From: Plumapathes pennacea
Lineage: Eukaryota > Cnidaria > Anthozoa > Antipatharia > Myriopathidae
NCBI GenBank assembly: GCA_964036295.1
Contig: OZ038464.1
Span: 13,936,001 to 14,000,000, forward strand
DNA length: 64,000 bases
Direction of reading: 5' to 3'
Part shown: piece after piece, positions 49,680 through 61,200 of the stretch
How the letters are laid out: each line of letters opens with the position of its first letter
How positions within the stretch are numbered: position 1 is the stretch's first letter
Notes under the pieces: generated by a model
What the model saw: the letters and a program-made list of their open reading frames with translations, nothing else
Databases searched by the model: none
Told to the model about the DNA's origin: nothing
Program-made: the position numbers and the translations under genes

Positions 49680-51438
49680 ATGGGAGCGACTTTTGACATA
49701 GTCCGAGTTGGCTTGTTACTTCTCTGGCTGTCCTCGATCTACGGTGAGTGCGTACGGTGTCTCAGCAGGCTCTGTGGCAATCGTACTGTCAAGCTGACTA
49801 CTCACGCGAATTATTGAAATTATTGCTATTTTCACGTTAAGCTAATTTCTTGTAATAGGGCATATTTTAACCTGGAAACTGCTTCTTTGGTTTGGTTTTA
49901 TGACTTGCTTTTTCAGTCATCCGACGCGAAAGGGCGTCCCTCTGTGCTTGTATTGCGCCCGCGTCATGGCCTCCTCGTGTCGCGGCATGGCAGACTGGAG
50001 GGTTTTGAAGTCTGCGAAGGTGACTTTGTTGCATAAGTCTCAGGCAATGATGCATATATTACTAACCTTGGCGGCCACCCACGTGGCGTTAGTCGTTTGT
50101 TGAAACTGGGGACGAAAATTTAGTACTTCTTTCATAATCTATCAGCATTTTTAGTGATACCACATGAACTGATGGGTACCAGAAGTTTAAGTTAGATCGA
50201 CCAAAGTGTATCGGCTATACAAGTATATGATGCAAAGTGCAATAAATACCGCACCTTATACTGAACTTGCCGGTCAAACGCGCACAGATTGCCTGCGGGT
50301 GAAATCATCTGCATTTTGCGCCAAAATAGTAGAATGAGTTTAGATTTTGAAAAGTAACGTACTTTCATCTCCCGCACTGCAGTCGCAGATGAATTTAGAA
50401 AATCAATGCCCAGTGAACAATACGCGCTCCTCAAACTGTTTTTGTATTAAATTATTCCAAGGAAGGAAAGTATAATTGACTGATTTGATCTTTTCTACAA
50501 TATCCATGATTCTGAAAGCCGCGCGAATAAAGTTGTGTCAACTAATAGATATCAACAGCTCAGCGCTAGAACTAGTTATAAACTAAAGCACCAAAAACAT
50601 ATTGCCGTATAACGCAACAGGCGTCGGCCTCACAGTAGTCAGCTTTTAATCATTTTGCCTTTATCTGGGGTGTGCAGCCTGCGCATACAGCCGCAGTTTA
50701 CCAAAGAGGCTGTGATGCCCGATGTTCGCAGGCTAGTCGGCGTAGTATAGCATATTTTAAAGTTCTGTGAAGCAACTTGGAGGTCAAAAATTTGGAACAC
50801 GAAGACCAAAATACTACTGAGTTCATTTTTCGTCGAAGCGTGCTGTACTATGTAGCCTAACTGCATGAAGATCGCGCCCTCTATCTGTAGACCATATTTC
50901 ATCATCATTTCAAATTCCTTTACTAAAATGACTTTGATATAAAATGTCTTTGTTCAACACAGCTGAAGAAGTGAACTTCAACGCAAAAATCGAACGTGTG
51001 TACGTGGCGCGCCGTCCTCTCAGCTTTCTTCCTTGGAAGAAAGGCCCTTTAGCCCACTCAGCATTGATACTGGAGTTGGCCGACGGTAAGTGCGCTATGT
51101 TAGAGTACATGGGGGACGGAAAAGCGCACCTATATGGCATACCTAACTTGTCAGAGTGGAAATGTTACAGTGATGGTTGCCAGATTAAAATGAAAGATTT
51201 CAAAGGGAAAAAGTACAAGTGGACCCGTCAAAAGTTTGGCGAGAAATTCCCTGGCCAAGAAACGGCCCAGCAAGCCAAGGAACAAATGCAAGAAATCATG
51301 AGTGAAGGCTACAAATTATTCCATAATAATTGTCATCTAGCTCAAGAGAAACTGAGAAGAAAATGGGGCATGAAAGTTGATAAACCGTACAATCCTCCAA
51401 AGGTACCCGGCTGGTCCAAGAAGCGGAATGAACTGTAA
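49680..51438 (+). CDS. Predicted secreted protein with LRAT/NlpC-P60-like fold, 2 exons
   Basis: Exon 1 49680-49743, exon 2 50963-51438; 179 residues. Exon 1 encodes a signal peptide (MGATFDIVRVGLLLLWLSSI) and ends at GGTGAGT. Exon 2 starts after TTGTTCAACACAG and joins in phase to AEEVNFNAKIERVYV. The mature part has PLAHSALILEL with His53, then KLFHNNCHLAQEKL with Cys145, and a basic C-terminus. His early and Asn-Cys late is the order in LRAT and permuted papain-like proteins (hydrolases, acyltransferases). This family link is inference. An ATG at 50944 in the same frame would give a 164-residue cytosolic form, but it overlaps the acceptor tract. I cannot name the family. Confidence 0.75.
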
Positions 51439-53550
51439 CGTAGTCATCACCAACCAAAACTTGCGTCCGAGCAGACAGCAAGAAACTGTAGATTTTGTCT
51501 CCACTTCACAACTGCAGTAAACACACTGCACTAAGGGCAAATAATTTTCTTTGGAGAGGGCCAGGTGAAAACCAACCCGAACCACGCTAGAAGCTGAACA
51601 ATTCTCTCCCTACCTAAACATCTATACATACAGTGTAAGCTTCTCTTGGATACGGGAAAAGAGAAGGGAATACCGACAGAAGTAAGCATGCCCTACTTCA
51701 CATGCATTCACATGCATTCATGAACCCCCTCCGGTCTCATTGCTGTTTGACGAGTACAGTAATTTTATTATATAATATGTAGGTTGGTCTTAGAAGGAAG
51801 TTCTCACGATATTATTCGTCATGCCATGTCCATTTCACAATAATTTATTTTGTCTCATAAGAAAGTATACAGAGTCAGTCTTTGCACTACATTCATTTGG
51901 TAAAATACTGAGTACCTGTAGGTTACATTATACGAACTCAGAAGTTCTCAATTGTTGCATGTGTTGCCTAGCACATGTACAAACACACAAATTCCCATGC
52001 AAGGTAAATATAGCCCTAACCCTATACTCTCCTGTGAGTGAAAATGAAAAAGTGCACTATAAATATTCAATAATTGTACAGAATATTAGACAAATGAGAG
52101 TCAGGTTCGCACATTATCCAGCACTGTAAGATGCTGTGAGACATGAGAAGAGCATCAGTTTAGTACTGTATTGACATTCTTATCTTAAAAAAGTCTCATT
52201 TCCCATGTCATGTGGGTATAACTAACTCTTCCTAATCACAGAAAGATACTTTTCCAGTTGGACTTAGTGAACTTCATGTTTGTCTTGATATTTAGGGACC
52301 TATGAAAAACAAAACAAGAATCAAAGTCTATAATTTAAAAGTGTGTTCTGCTGGAGATAGATGGGTGGGGGAAGCAGATTGTGTTGGGGTAACAGTTTAA
52401 ACAATATCTCACCAGAAATTAATGTCATGCAGCTGCATGAAAAAAGACTTGTTCAAAGGAAAACGTAATAAAATATCATTAATAATTCTATCTAGGAAAA
52501 GGAAGAAAGTAATGCTAGTAAAGAGCTGGCCTATAAGTAAAATGAAACTAACTGTGGTAAATGCAAATTGACTTGTTTGGCTGTTATAATATTATGTATC
52601 TTCGCAAATGATTTTTGACTTTCAGTCAACTGAAGGCATTGACTTGTCAGGGCATTATCTATTTGAACTTGTTTAGATCATGGCAATTTTTTTCTGCCCA
52701 CACCAGCTACTAACACAGTAAATCTCTTCTGAACATTACTTTTAATATACACAGTAATGTATAAAGATACAGCTAAACTGCTAATTCAAAAATGCAAATT
52801 AATTAGGAAATGCAACAATAAATTACATTCTTTTCCTGGTGCCAAATTGACAAAGTAATCGTTCATAACAATTTCCAGTTTACTAAACATCATTTCTGTT
52901 TATTTATATATACATTTTATAATAGTATACGTACTATGATTTATAGCAAAGGGAAGGGGGGCTTATGTAAGACAAAGAAGTAAATACAAACAAAGACTGT
53001 ATTGTTATGGAAAGTTAGTGGCCGTGTTTTGGAAAGTTTAGCCCAGCTTAAAAAACACAGTTCAAATAACATTTGACTTATAAGTACTTAATATACAGTG
53101 TTATAAAGTACATAATAAAAACAGCTGAGCAGTTAAAAAAAACAAACTGCCTACTTAAACTAAAACTCACAAGTTTTTGCACTGCATAATTTCACAGAGG
53201 ACAATTATTTTGATCCTGTTTTATGATAAACTGAAATATGGTTTCTAGTGCTGCAATTTTAATAAACACAGTTCTCTCTAATCAAATGCACAGAAACGCC
53301 AAATTCTTCTGTGTGAGTGATATATATGTTGTGATTTTGTCTATAAAGCAAGTTGTCAAGTGGCAAATTAATTCCTCTGCACTGTATGACACTGGAAGGT
53401 GATTTAACTGTCAAGACTCAAACGGTCAAAACAGTTTTCTGTCGTGAAAATTTATAGCATATCACAACAACAAAGTTTTATCGCGGCCACAAAATGTCCG
53501 ATAAGCTCGAAGCAATGCATAACGGACGAGTTGAGTGAAGAAAGTAAATA
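51439..53550. other. Gene-poor, A/T-rich interval
   Basis: The 3' flank of the secreted-protein gene, followed by about 2 kb where I see no conserved frame, RNA gene or clear repeat. Short frames here are not supported. Confidence 0.5.
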
Positions 53551-53569
53551 GATGTGTATTTACCTGCCC

Positions 53570-54110
53570 CTTGGAGCTATCGGCTGGCCTTCAAGCACTA
53601 TTTTAGCTTATTTTCTGTCCTCCTGCTGTACTGTTCGTGCAGAGCCGGGTTGTCAGGGTTAGCCCATCTACGGCTATACAGATATTGTTGCCTCTGGAAG
53701 CGCCGTTCTTCAACAAGAGACGAACGTTGCTCACGGCGTCGATTGTTGGCCTCATTTGCATTGGTAACGGCTCATTTGCCTGAAGCCTCTTGTGCATTCG
53801 TTTCATTGTGATGTCGGGAAGCAGCTCGTTATCGAGCTGCTTTCACGCGCTGTTCTTTTGCCTGAGTTGTTTATTGGGCCAGCTTCTGCATGTGATGCTC
53901 CCGATCAGCTGCTCTCTTTCCTGGGTTGCCTCCTGAGCTCGTTTCTGCTGATAATGCTCTCGGTCATACCGTTGCTTCGCTTTTTTGGCGGCGACAGCAC
54001 TGTCTGTTTGCCGTCTGCGCTCGAGATGGATACACCGCTCCTGGCTTGGTCTTACGAATTCGTCTTAGTCTCGCTTGTTCTCTTCGTTTTTAAAGACAAA
54101 CTTGTTTCTT
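53570..54110 (-). pseudogene. Decayed Arg/Glu/Gln-rich coding relic (STPR-like, possibly Helitron-derived)
   Basis: On the minus strand a frame broken by stops reads charged heptad-like text, for example ANEANNRRREQRSSLVEE, RRFQRQQYLYSRRWANPDNP and REQARLRRIRKTKPG. It resembles the repetitive STPR-type region at the front of some cnidarian Helitron helicase proteins. No helicase or Rep part is present. The 151-codon plus frame opposite is hydrophobic and probably a shadow. Confidence 0.35.
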
Positions 54111-54795
54111 CTCTTCTCGGTTTGATTATATATTTTTATATATTTGATTATATTATATTATGTTTCTCTTATTGTCTTTTATTATTGTCTTTTTTTTTTC
54201 AGTCCTTATGTAAAGATTTTTCCTACAGTAAGATTCAAAGCACTTAGTTTTTACGTTTCTTTTGAAAACAGACAGAAAGTCCCTAGCTTTTGAATGTGTT
54301 TGAATTATGGAGTTCTGAAACGATTTGAAGTTGAATTGGTTTGGAGTTGAACCGGTTGAGACGGTCTGAATCTGAAATCTGAAATCTGAGTTGACTTCTT
54401 TGTTAGTTTTTCTTTTGTTTTTACTTGCACTTTAGATTGTTTACACACCAATAAAAAGTTCACAAAAGTGTGGGCTTGATTTTTTCACGGCTTCAGTTTA
54501 CTTTTAATGTCATGCAGGCGAACTTTGGAAAAATTGTTAAGTTCAAAAAGGCTAGACTTTTTCCTAATTTATGGCTGACATCAAGATAATTAATTTTTTT
54601 TGTCCAAAATACTAATACGGCGATGAGCGTGTACTGCACACTTTATTTATTCTGTTATGTTTTGCGTGTTTCTGATCTTACCTGACCTTTGTCCTCCGGA
54701 GGAAGGGGAGCTTGGGGAAAAGGGAACTAGGACGAGCGAGCGCGCGCGCGTGGAGGCCGAGATGCGGACTGGGGAGAGGCAAGTTAGTTTCCATC

Positions 54796-54983
54796 TACAG
54801 TAAAACTCCGCTATCTCGACCTCTCAAGGGAAGCGAGAAATAGTTCGAGATAGTGGGGGATCGAGATAGCGGGGTTTTACTAAGGAAAGTTTCTACCAAG
54901 TTCATTTCCAAGGAAAATCGAATTCTGTTCGAGATAGCAGGGACTCGAGATAACCGAGTTCGTGTCAGATGGGCTGTACTGTA
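54796..54983. mobile_element. Hairpin element (CTATCTCGA family)
   Basis: TACAGTAAAACTCCGCTATC at the left is matched by GATAGCGGGGTTTTACTA at 54866-54883, and further GAGATAACCGAGTT words follow. A small non-coding TIR element. Confidence 0.6.
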
Positions 54984-54989
54984 TTTTTT

Positions 54990-56008
54990 TTCTTTTTACT
55001 GCCGCAACCAACCTGTTTGATTTGTGTCAGACAGAATGCTCTAAAACAAAGCCATATAGGCCCTTCCTTTAGCAAATTTACTACCAAACCAACGTTCTTA
55101 CGAAACTTACTACAGCTCCGAAGGGCAGATTAAAATTATTTATTGCAATCCAGCCGATTTCACTTAATGCAGAATTTTTTGTATTTCCCCTGCTGGGCTA
55201 CAACAAATGAAACCAGACAGCAATAATATTAAGATCGAAACACTTCAACTATGGCGGAATTTGACACTACAAAATTTCTTCTTTTAATGTAAAGTTATTT
55301 AATAACGAAACAACCATTGCCTCGGTTCGAGTTGTGTTGTACAATGTCCAAGCAGGAGACACACAGAAAACAACCGGCTGGGCATCGCTTGCATTTATGT
55401 CGAGACATGAATTTCCACTTTAACTGTCCTGTATCTTTCGGATGAATTCTAAGGTAGCGCCTGTAAAGGCTTCAAGAGACGGGCGCATAGCACAAATGCG
55501 GACAGTGAAAGAGAAGAGGTTGTGTTCCGTGGGAAAAAAAAAAGAAGAAAAAAGATAGGGTGCCTGTTTTGTGCAATTTTCTCTCTTTGACTTACAGGTG
55601 TTCTGACGCCTGTAGTTCCTTTTCTTTTTATGCTTCTTTAGTGATGATAAATTGAGTCTGTTGGTTAATTCTGCCATACATGAAACTAAAAAGAGAACAT
55701 TGGGCGAGTCCTGCAAGCTGCCTTTTAAAATAGACGACGCGTCAGTTCATCAATACAGCACAGCTCTTAGATTTTTTGGGCCACCTGCTGAATTTGCTGG
55801 TTCCATGGGTACGCTTTCTGGTAGTATTCCCGTAATGACTGTCTTTCTGAAGAGCGCAGGGCTGGGTCTTTATCGGCCAGCTGCTTGATTTGTTACTGCC
55901 ATATCTTCGGTTTATCTGGACTGACCACGATGGAACTCCCGTATTCTAGTCCTTTGAGTGCATATGCAATGCGAAGACGATCGCTCACAAGAACAGGCAG
56001 GGCAAATC
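54990..56008. other. Left flank of duplication copy B; unrecognised
   Basis: Not shared with the sequence left of 41905. On the minus strand some stretches look once coding (KDPALRSSERQSLREYYQK, ALPVLVSDRLRIAYALKG, RHKCKRCPAGCFLCVSCLD), but stops separate them and I cannot name a family. A decayed transposase is possible. Confidence 0.3.
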
Positions 56009-56043
56009 TGCTACAAATCTGTCCGTGTATTGTGGAGCGCTCA

Positions 56044-57589
56044 ATGACTTCAGCAAGCAAACCAGAGAGAACGGAAATGAGTGAAGAATCAGACAATCTT
56101 AGCAATATGAACATCCTGTCGCAAAGTGGCTCTATACCTCCAGAAAATGACAAGAAGCCGTCAGTGTTAGGTCGAATAATTCTTGGCATCACCGGCGCAA
56201 CAGCTGTTGCTTTGGTTGCAATCACAACGCCGTTCGTGGTGCCAGCTCTGCGAAGGGTGTGCTTGCCGTACGTTCCTGCTACAGACAGACAGATCGCCAA
56301 TGTCCTAAACATGTGCAGAACGCGAGGAACTACTCTGGTGGACTTGGGCAGTGGTGATGGAAGAGTAGTAAGTACTGTACATGTGACAGACAGACAAATA
56401 TGACAAATCCAGACTCTGGAACATTTTGTATTTATTAGAGAACATACGGTAGACAATAACGTAGAAGGACAGACTGAATAGTGTTAGGACTCAAATAATC
56501 CTGCATATCGCCTTCTCTTCCCTCACACTTCTCGCCCCTGACCCCCACCACCACCACCAGTAATGGTGTCCAATTTTCCCAGATCAACCTCATTCACTTC
56601 ATCATACAGAACGTCTTCCTCCATGTAGATACAGTCAAAACTAGTTCTCCCATGTTTGATTTTCCACATTGACATAGAAGGACACGTAAATAACTGTATT
56701 ACAAAGCACGGGATTTTTCTGTATGTTTTTGCCTCACCCAGGTAATTGCAGCAGCACGGCAGGGTTTTCAAGCTCATGGCTATGAACTCAATCCCTGGCT
56801 TGTGTGTATTCCAAAATTCAGGCAAGGCTACAAGGAGTCCACAACAAAGCTTCATTTTCCAGAGCAGACTTATGGAAGGTACAGTTACAAAGTAATTATG
56901 CTAAAAATATTTTAACTCATATCCTCAGTGGCAACACTAACTTGCAGTGGCATATCCAATCCACACTTTTTGCACATCTACACATGATACATGTACTTTA
57001 ATCAGTACAGTGGGCAGATTCTGTTCACATGCAGGCTAAGACAAGCTTGGGATGGGTGGACATATTAACTTAAGTTTGTCTGTGACTTAATACAGAGTAG
57101 TTAGTACAAAAAAAATAAAATTATCTCCCTAGCTAGGTTAGTACTGTCTTTGCTTTGCTTTTGATACCTGTCACCATGCAAGGCTTTATACTGTACCCTT
57201 TGCACGTAACTGAAAGTTAATAATTTTTGGGAAGTGTCAGGCATATAAATGTGCCTAATGTAACTATACATGTGTTTACTTTTTGCCCATGGACCCTACA
57301 GGTGGATCTCTCATGTTTTGATAACATTGTGATCTTTGGTGTCTCAGAGATGGTAAGAATTGAACAGTAGCTGGTCATGTGTGGTTTTTCAAAGTCTATA
57401 ACTGTAGTAATATTTATAATATATGCTTCATTTTAGATGCCACAGCTTCAGCACAAGATTCAAGCAGAAATAAAAGATGACACTCAAGTGATAGCATGTC
57501 GCTTTCCATTCACAAACTGGAAGGTGGCTGATGCCATCACAGAAGGAATAGATAGTGTATGGTTGTACAGAAAGAGCCAAAGCAAGTAG
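56044..57589 (+). pseudogene. ATPSCKMT: ATPSCKMT copy B, 1-base frameshift in exon 2
   Basis: Exons by comparison with copy A: 56044-56367, 56742-56878, 57302-57352, 57437-57589. Exon 1 is open and close to copy A ([30 protein letters not shown]). Exon 2 is 137 nt against 138: CTTGTGTGTATTCC stands for CTTGTGTGGTACTCT, breaking the frame inside the conserved NPWLVWYS motif. Exons 3 and 4 keep splice sites and would be open in the original frame. The 5' flank differs from copy A, so the USP40-shared promoter was not duplicated. A recent pseudogene is likeliest; a sequencing indel is the alternative. Confidence 0.8.
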
Positions 57590-57858
57590 ATGTGATATGG
57601 GAGCTATAACCTTTAGCAACCCTGCAGCTCTGTGAAACACTACAGTACTTTCAGCACAATGAAACATTTAAACAAAGAGGTGGGGGCAACTAAAACAAAA
57701 CTTGCGGTAATGTCCCGTGACTGAGCACATAAGTTAGTTTCAAACCTTGAACCTAGTTCATAGGTGAAACTCAGAACCTGAAACATTCTTATTACTCTGT
57801 TACAGATCAATTCTTGTGACAATACAAAAGTGTACATCATGTAGCTTTTGACACCCCC

Positions 57859-58066
57859 TTAACCCTTGTAATCACCCAATGCAAATTCTCCCAACCATAA
57901 AAATATTCAGAAAATGTGTGAGTGATGAAATGAGAATTGATGCTTGAATCAGCTTTCATCTGAGTGGTATATTCTGCCAAGTTCTCTGTACTGTATGATA
58001 TATCTCTGGTGAGAGACTGAAAAGAGAAAATTGAAGTTGATCACTCTTGGGAATAAAAGGGTTAAA
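57859..58066. mobile_element. MITE family 2 copy (duplication copy B)
   Basis: TTAACCCTTGTAATCACCC to TTGGGAATAAAAGGGTTAA; orthologous in position to 43727-43934. Confidence 0.85.
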
Positions 58067-58247
58067 ATATGATACTACAGTACAGTTTGTCAGCATAAAT
58101 CCATTTTATTTTGGTTTGATTGAAGTTTTATACTAATTATTAAAATATGTTCACTGTATTGTGTTTTCTGTTGTTGAGAAATAATAGTGAACTAATGTGT
58201 CTTCTTCAAAAAAAATATTGTAATGCACTGATTCACATGCTGTCGAG

Positions 58248-61200
58248 TTATCTATCCACGCTGAGGCAATTCCTTGTCTTCAAGCAAACCAAATCGACTG
58301 TTGCCTGAGTGACTGCCTCACAACCTGCCAACTTCAACTTTCTCAATTGTGGTTGCCTCATTGCACAAGAATTTAGGTACCAATTAGCTAGAATTTCATC
58401 ACTTACTTTACAACAGCTCAAATCCAAAGACCTAAGTTTTGGAAAATTTGGGGGGACTATCAATATGCGTAAATGATGAGAAGAAATGTTCTCACAATTG
58501 GCAAGTCCCAGGTACTGCAAAGTTCTACCAAGAGAAATGGACAGGTACATAACTCCATCACCACTGACACTGCGACAAGCTCGGAGCTCCAGTGACCTTA
58601 ACTGCGCAAGGTCGAGTTTCTTTAGCATGTGGTCTGAAACGTTACTCTGTGTTAAGTTGAGTTCTTGAACGTCAGAGAACTTGCTGAGATTGCTCAAAAT
58701 TGACACATCAGTGCAATTGGTGAGGTTCAGTGAAGTAATCACACTGATTTTACCAGCATGAGAGGTAAACCAGTGGAAGAAACAGCTGGTTGATATAGTG
58801 CTAGTGAGGTCTAGGGTTCTCAGTTCAGGACATAACTTTGCTCCCAGGGCATCAATCGTACCTGATAATGATGGGAAAGCTGAAAAGAGAAGTTGGAAAG
58901 TTCCTATTAAATGCAGCTACATGTACAGTATCGGAGTCATGATTGCTAATGTAAATGGAAATGAAGTTATAAACCTGTAGATTTGAAAGCACAGTGCACT
59001 GTGGCAGAGTACATTAGCTATACTAACACTGACTGGAAATAACTTCCAAACATTTGATGACTAAAACTATTTTCTAATTAGAGAAAAGCCCAAGTGTTGA
59101 AATCATTTAAAAGGTACGTTTGAAAATATATAAGAATGTTGTTTTCCACTGGCTGAAGAGCAAAATAAGCAGAAAACTTTTATGTCACAGGAGTTACCTG
59201 CCCACCAGCCTATGTTAAGAGTTAAGTCAAGACAATCAAAATATATAAATATACTGTACATGTTTCAGTTGTCTAGGTTTTTTAGAAGAGTCATGTTTGG
59301 CTAGTTGTACGGTTCTTTACTGAATAAAGGCCAGGCACACATTCAGGCTGACATAACTGTAGCACCGTAAAACTCCGAAAATAAGCCCCAGGGCTTATAT
59401 TTTTCAAAGGTCTTTTTTGGGGTGCTTATAATGGGAGGGGCTTATTTTCGGAGGGGCTTATATTCGGAAGGAACTTTGCATTTCAAAATCTGCTGGGCTT
59501 AGAATTGGAGGGAAATTTGTCCACAATTTTTCCATGTGCAAATGATAATATTGGGGCGTTAACTAGAAATTCGTGACAACTTAAATTTCTATGAGCATGC
59601 ACACTTCAAACACAACAGCAACAAATTTTATTGAAAATGGAATACCGTACATAAATGTAACACCGTATTAAGTTTATAGTTTATACGGTACACGGTAGTT
59701 CAAAATTCATAGAAATCTAACGTGTGAATCCGAGGCGAGAGTGAGGAGTGCACTACGTAAACAGCAATAAACTTTAACAAAAAAGCTTAACCGTAATGGT
59801 ACCGGTATGTGTAATTTGCTTTGGTATATTTTGTATTTGAGGGCAAATGCCAAATATGGAGGGGCTATTTTCAGAATTTTACGGTATAACATACAGTAGA
59901 TCAGTGTATAAAATTTCTAAGTACTAAAATGTATGTTTCTGTATAATTAAATGATGCCTAAATTAATGTCTGACAGACCCAGACAGATGCAGACAGACTG
60001 TCCGCATCTGTCCACGTCTGTCCACGTCTGTCCCCATCTGTCTGCGTCTGTCCCCGTCTGTCCGCGGACAGATGCCGACAGACCCAGACAGACACAGACA
60101 GAATTAAGCAGACACAGACAGACCTGTCTGGTCTGTCTAGACCAGACAGACGCAGACAGATGCAGACAGACATGAAGAGACACGGACAGATGGGGACAGA
60201 AACGGACAGACGAGACAGACAGAATTAGACAGACACAGACAGATCTGTCCGGTCAGTCTAGACCAGACAAACCAGACAGACACAGACAGATGCAGACAGA
60301 CGTGAACAGACGGGGACAGAAATGGACAGACAAGACAGACACAGACAAAAGCGGACAGACACAGACAAACCCGGACAGAAGCGGACAGACACAGACAGAT
60401 GCGGACAGACACAGACAGATGCAGACAGACGCAGACAGACATGGACAGATGCAGGCAGATGCAGACAGATGTGGACAGACGCAGACAGACCCAGACAGAC
60501 CCAGACAGGCCCAAACAGACCAGACAGATCAGACAGATCAGACAGATCAGACAGATGCAGACAGATGTGGACTGAGGCGGACAGAGGCAGACAGATGCAG
60601 ACAGACACAAACAGATGTGAACAGACGTGGATAGAAGCGGACAGACGAGACAGACGCAGACAGACACAGACAGACGCAGACAAAGGCGGACAGAAACGGA
60701 CAAACCCAGACAGACGAGACACAGACAGAAGCAGACAGACACGGACAGATGTGGACTGACGTGGACAGACGTGGAGAGACGCAGACAGACGCAAACAGAC
60801 GTAGACAGATGCGGACAGACTAGACAGACGAAACAGGCGCAGACAGACGCAAACCGAAACAGACAGACCCGACAGACCCAACAGGCGCAGACGTAGACAG
60901 ACGCGGGCAGATGCGAACAGATGCAGACGGACGCAAACAGATGCAGACAGACCCAACAAACCCGGACAGACGCAAGCAGACGCAGACAGACACAACAGAC
61001 GCAGACAGATGTGGACAGCTGCGGAGACGAGACAGACGAGACAGATGCAGACAGATGCAGACAGACCAGACATTCCAGACAGATGCAGAGGGACCAGACA
61101 GACCAAGACAGACCCAGACAGACCCAGACAGACTCAAACAGTTTAAGCTGGCACTTTAAATAATGGTATTTACCTCCATCCAGTGGTGTATTATCCAATG

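Noticed and set aside
49905-49930. Another MITE family 1 end (TTTTTCAGTCATCCGACGCG)
   Set aside because: Only about 12 bases match and no other part of the element follows; likely chance or a tiny fragment.
50944-50962. Start of the secreted-protein gene at ATG 50944
   Set aside because: The ATG and following TCTTTGTTCAACACAG look like an acceptor tract, and the upstream signal-peptide exon joins in phase; kept only as a possible alternative start.
53792-54247. 151-codon hydrophobic plus ORF
   Set aside because: No family features; the reverse strand shows charged coding-like relic text, so this is likely a shadow.
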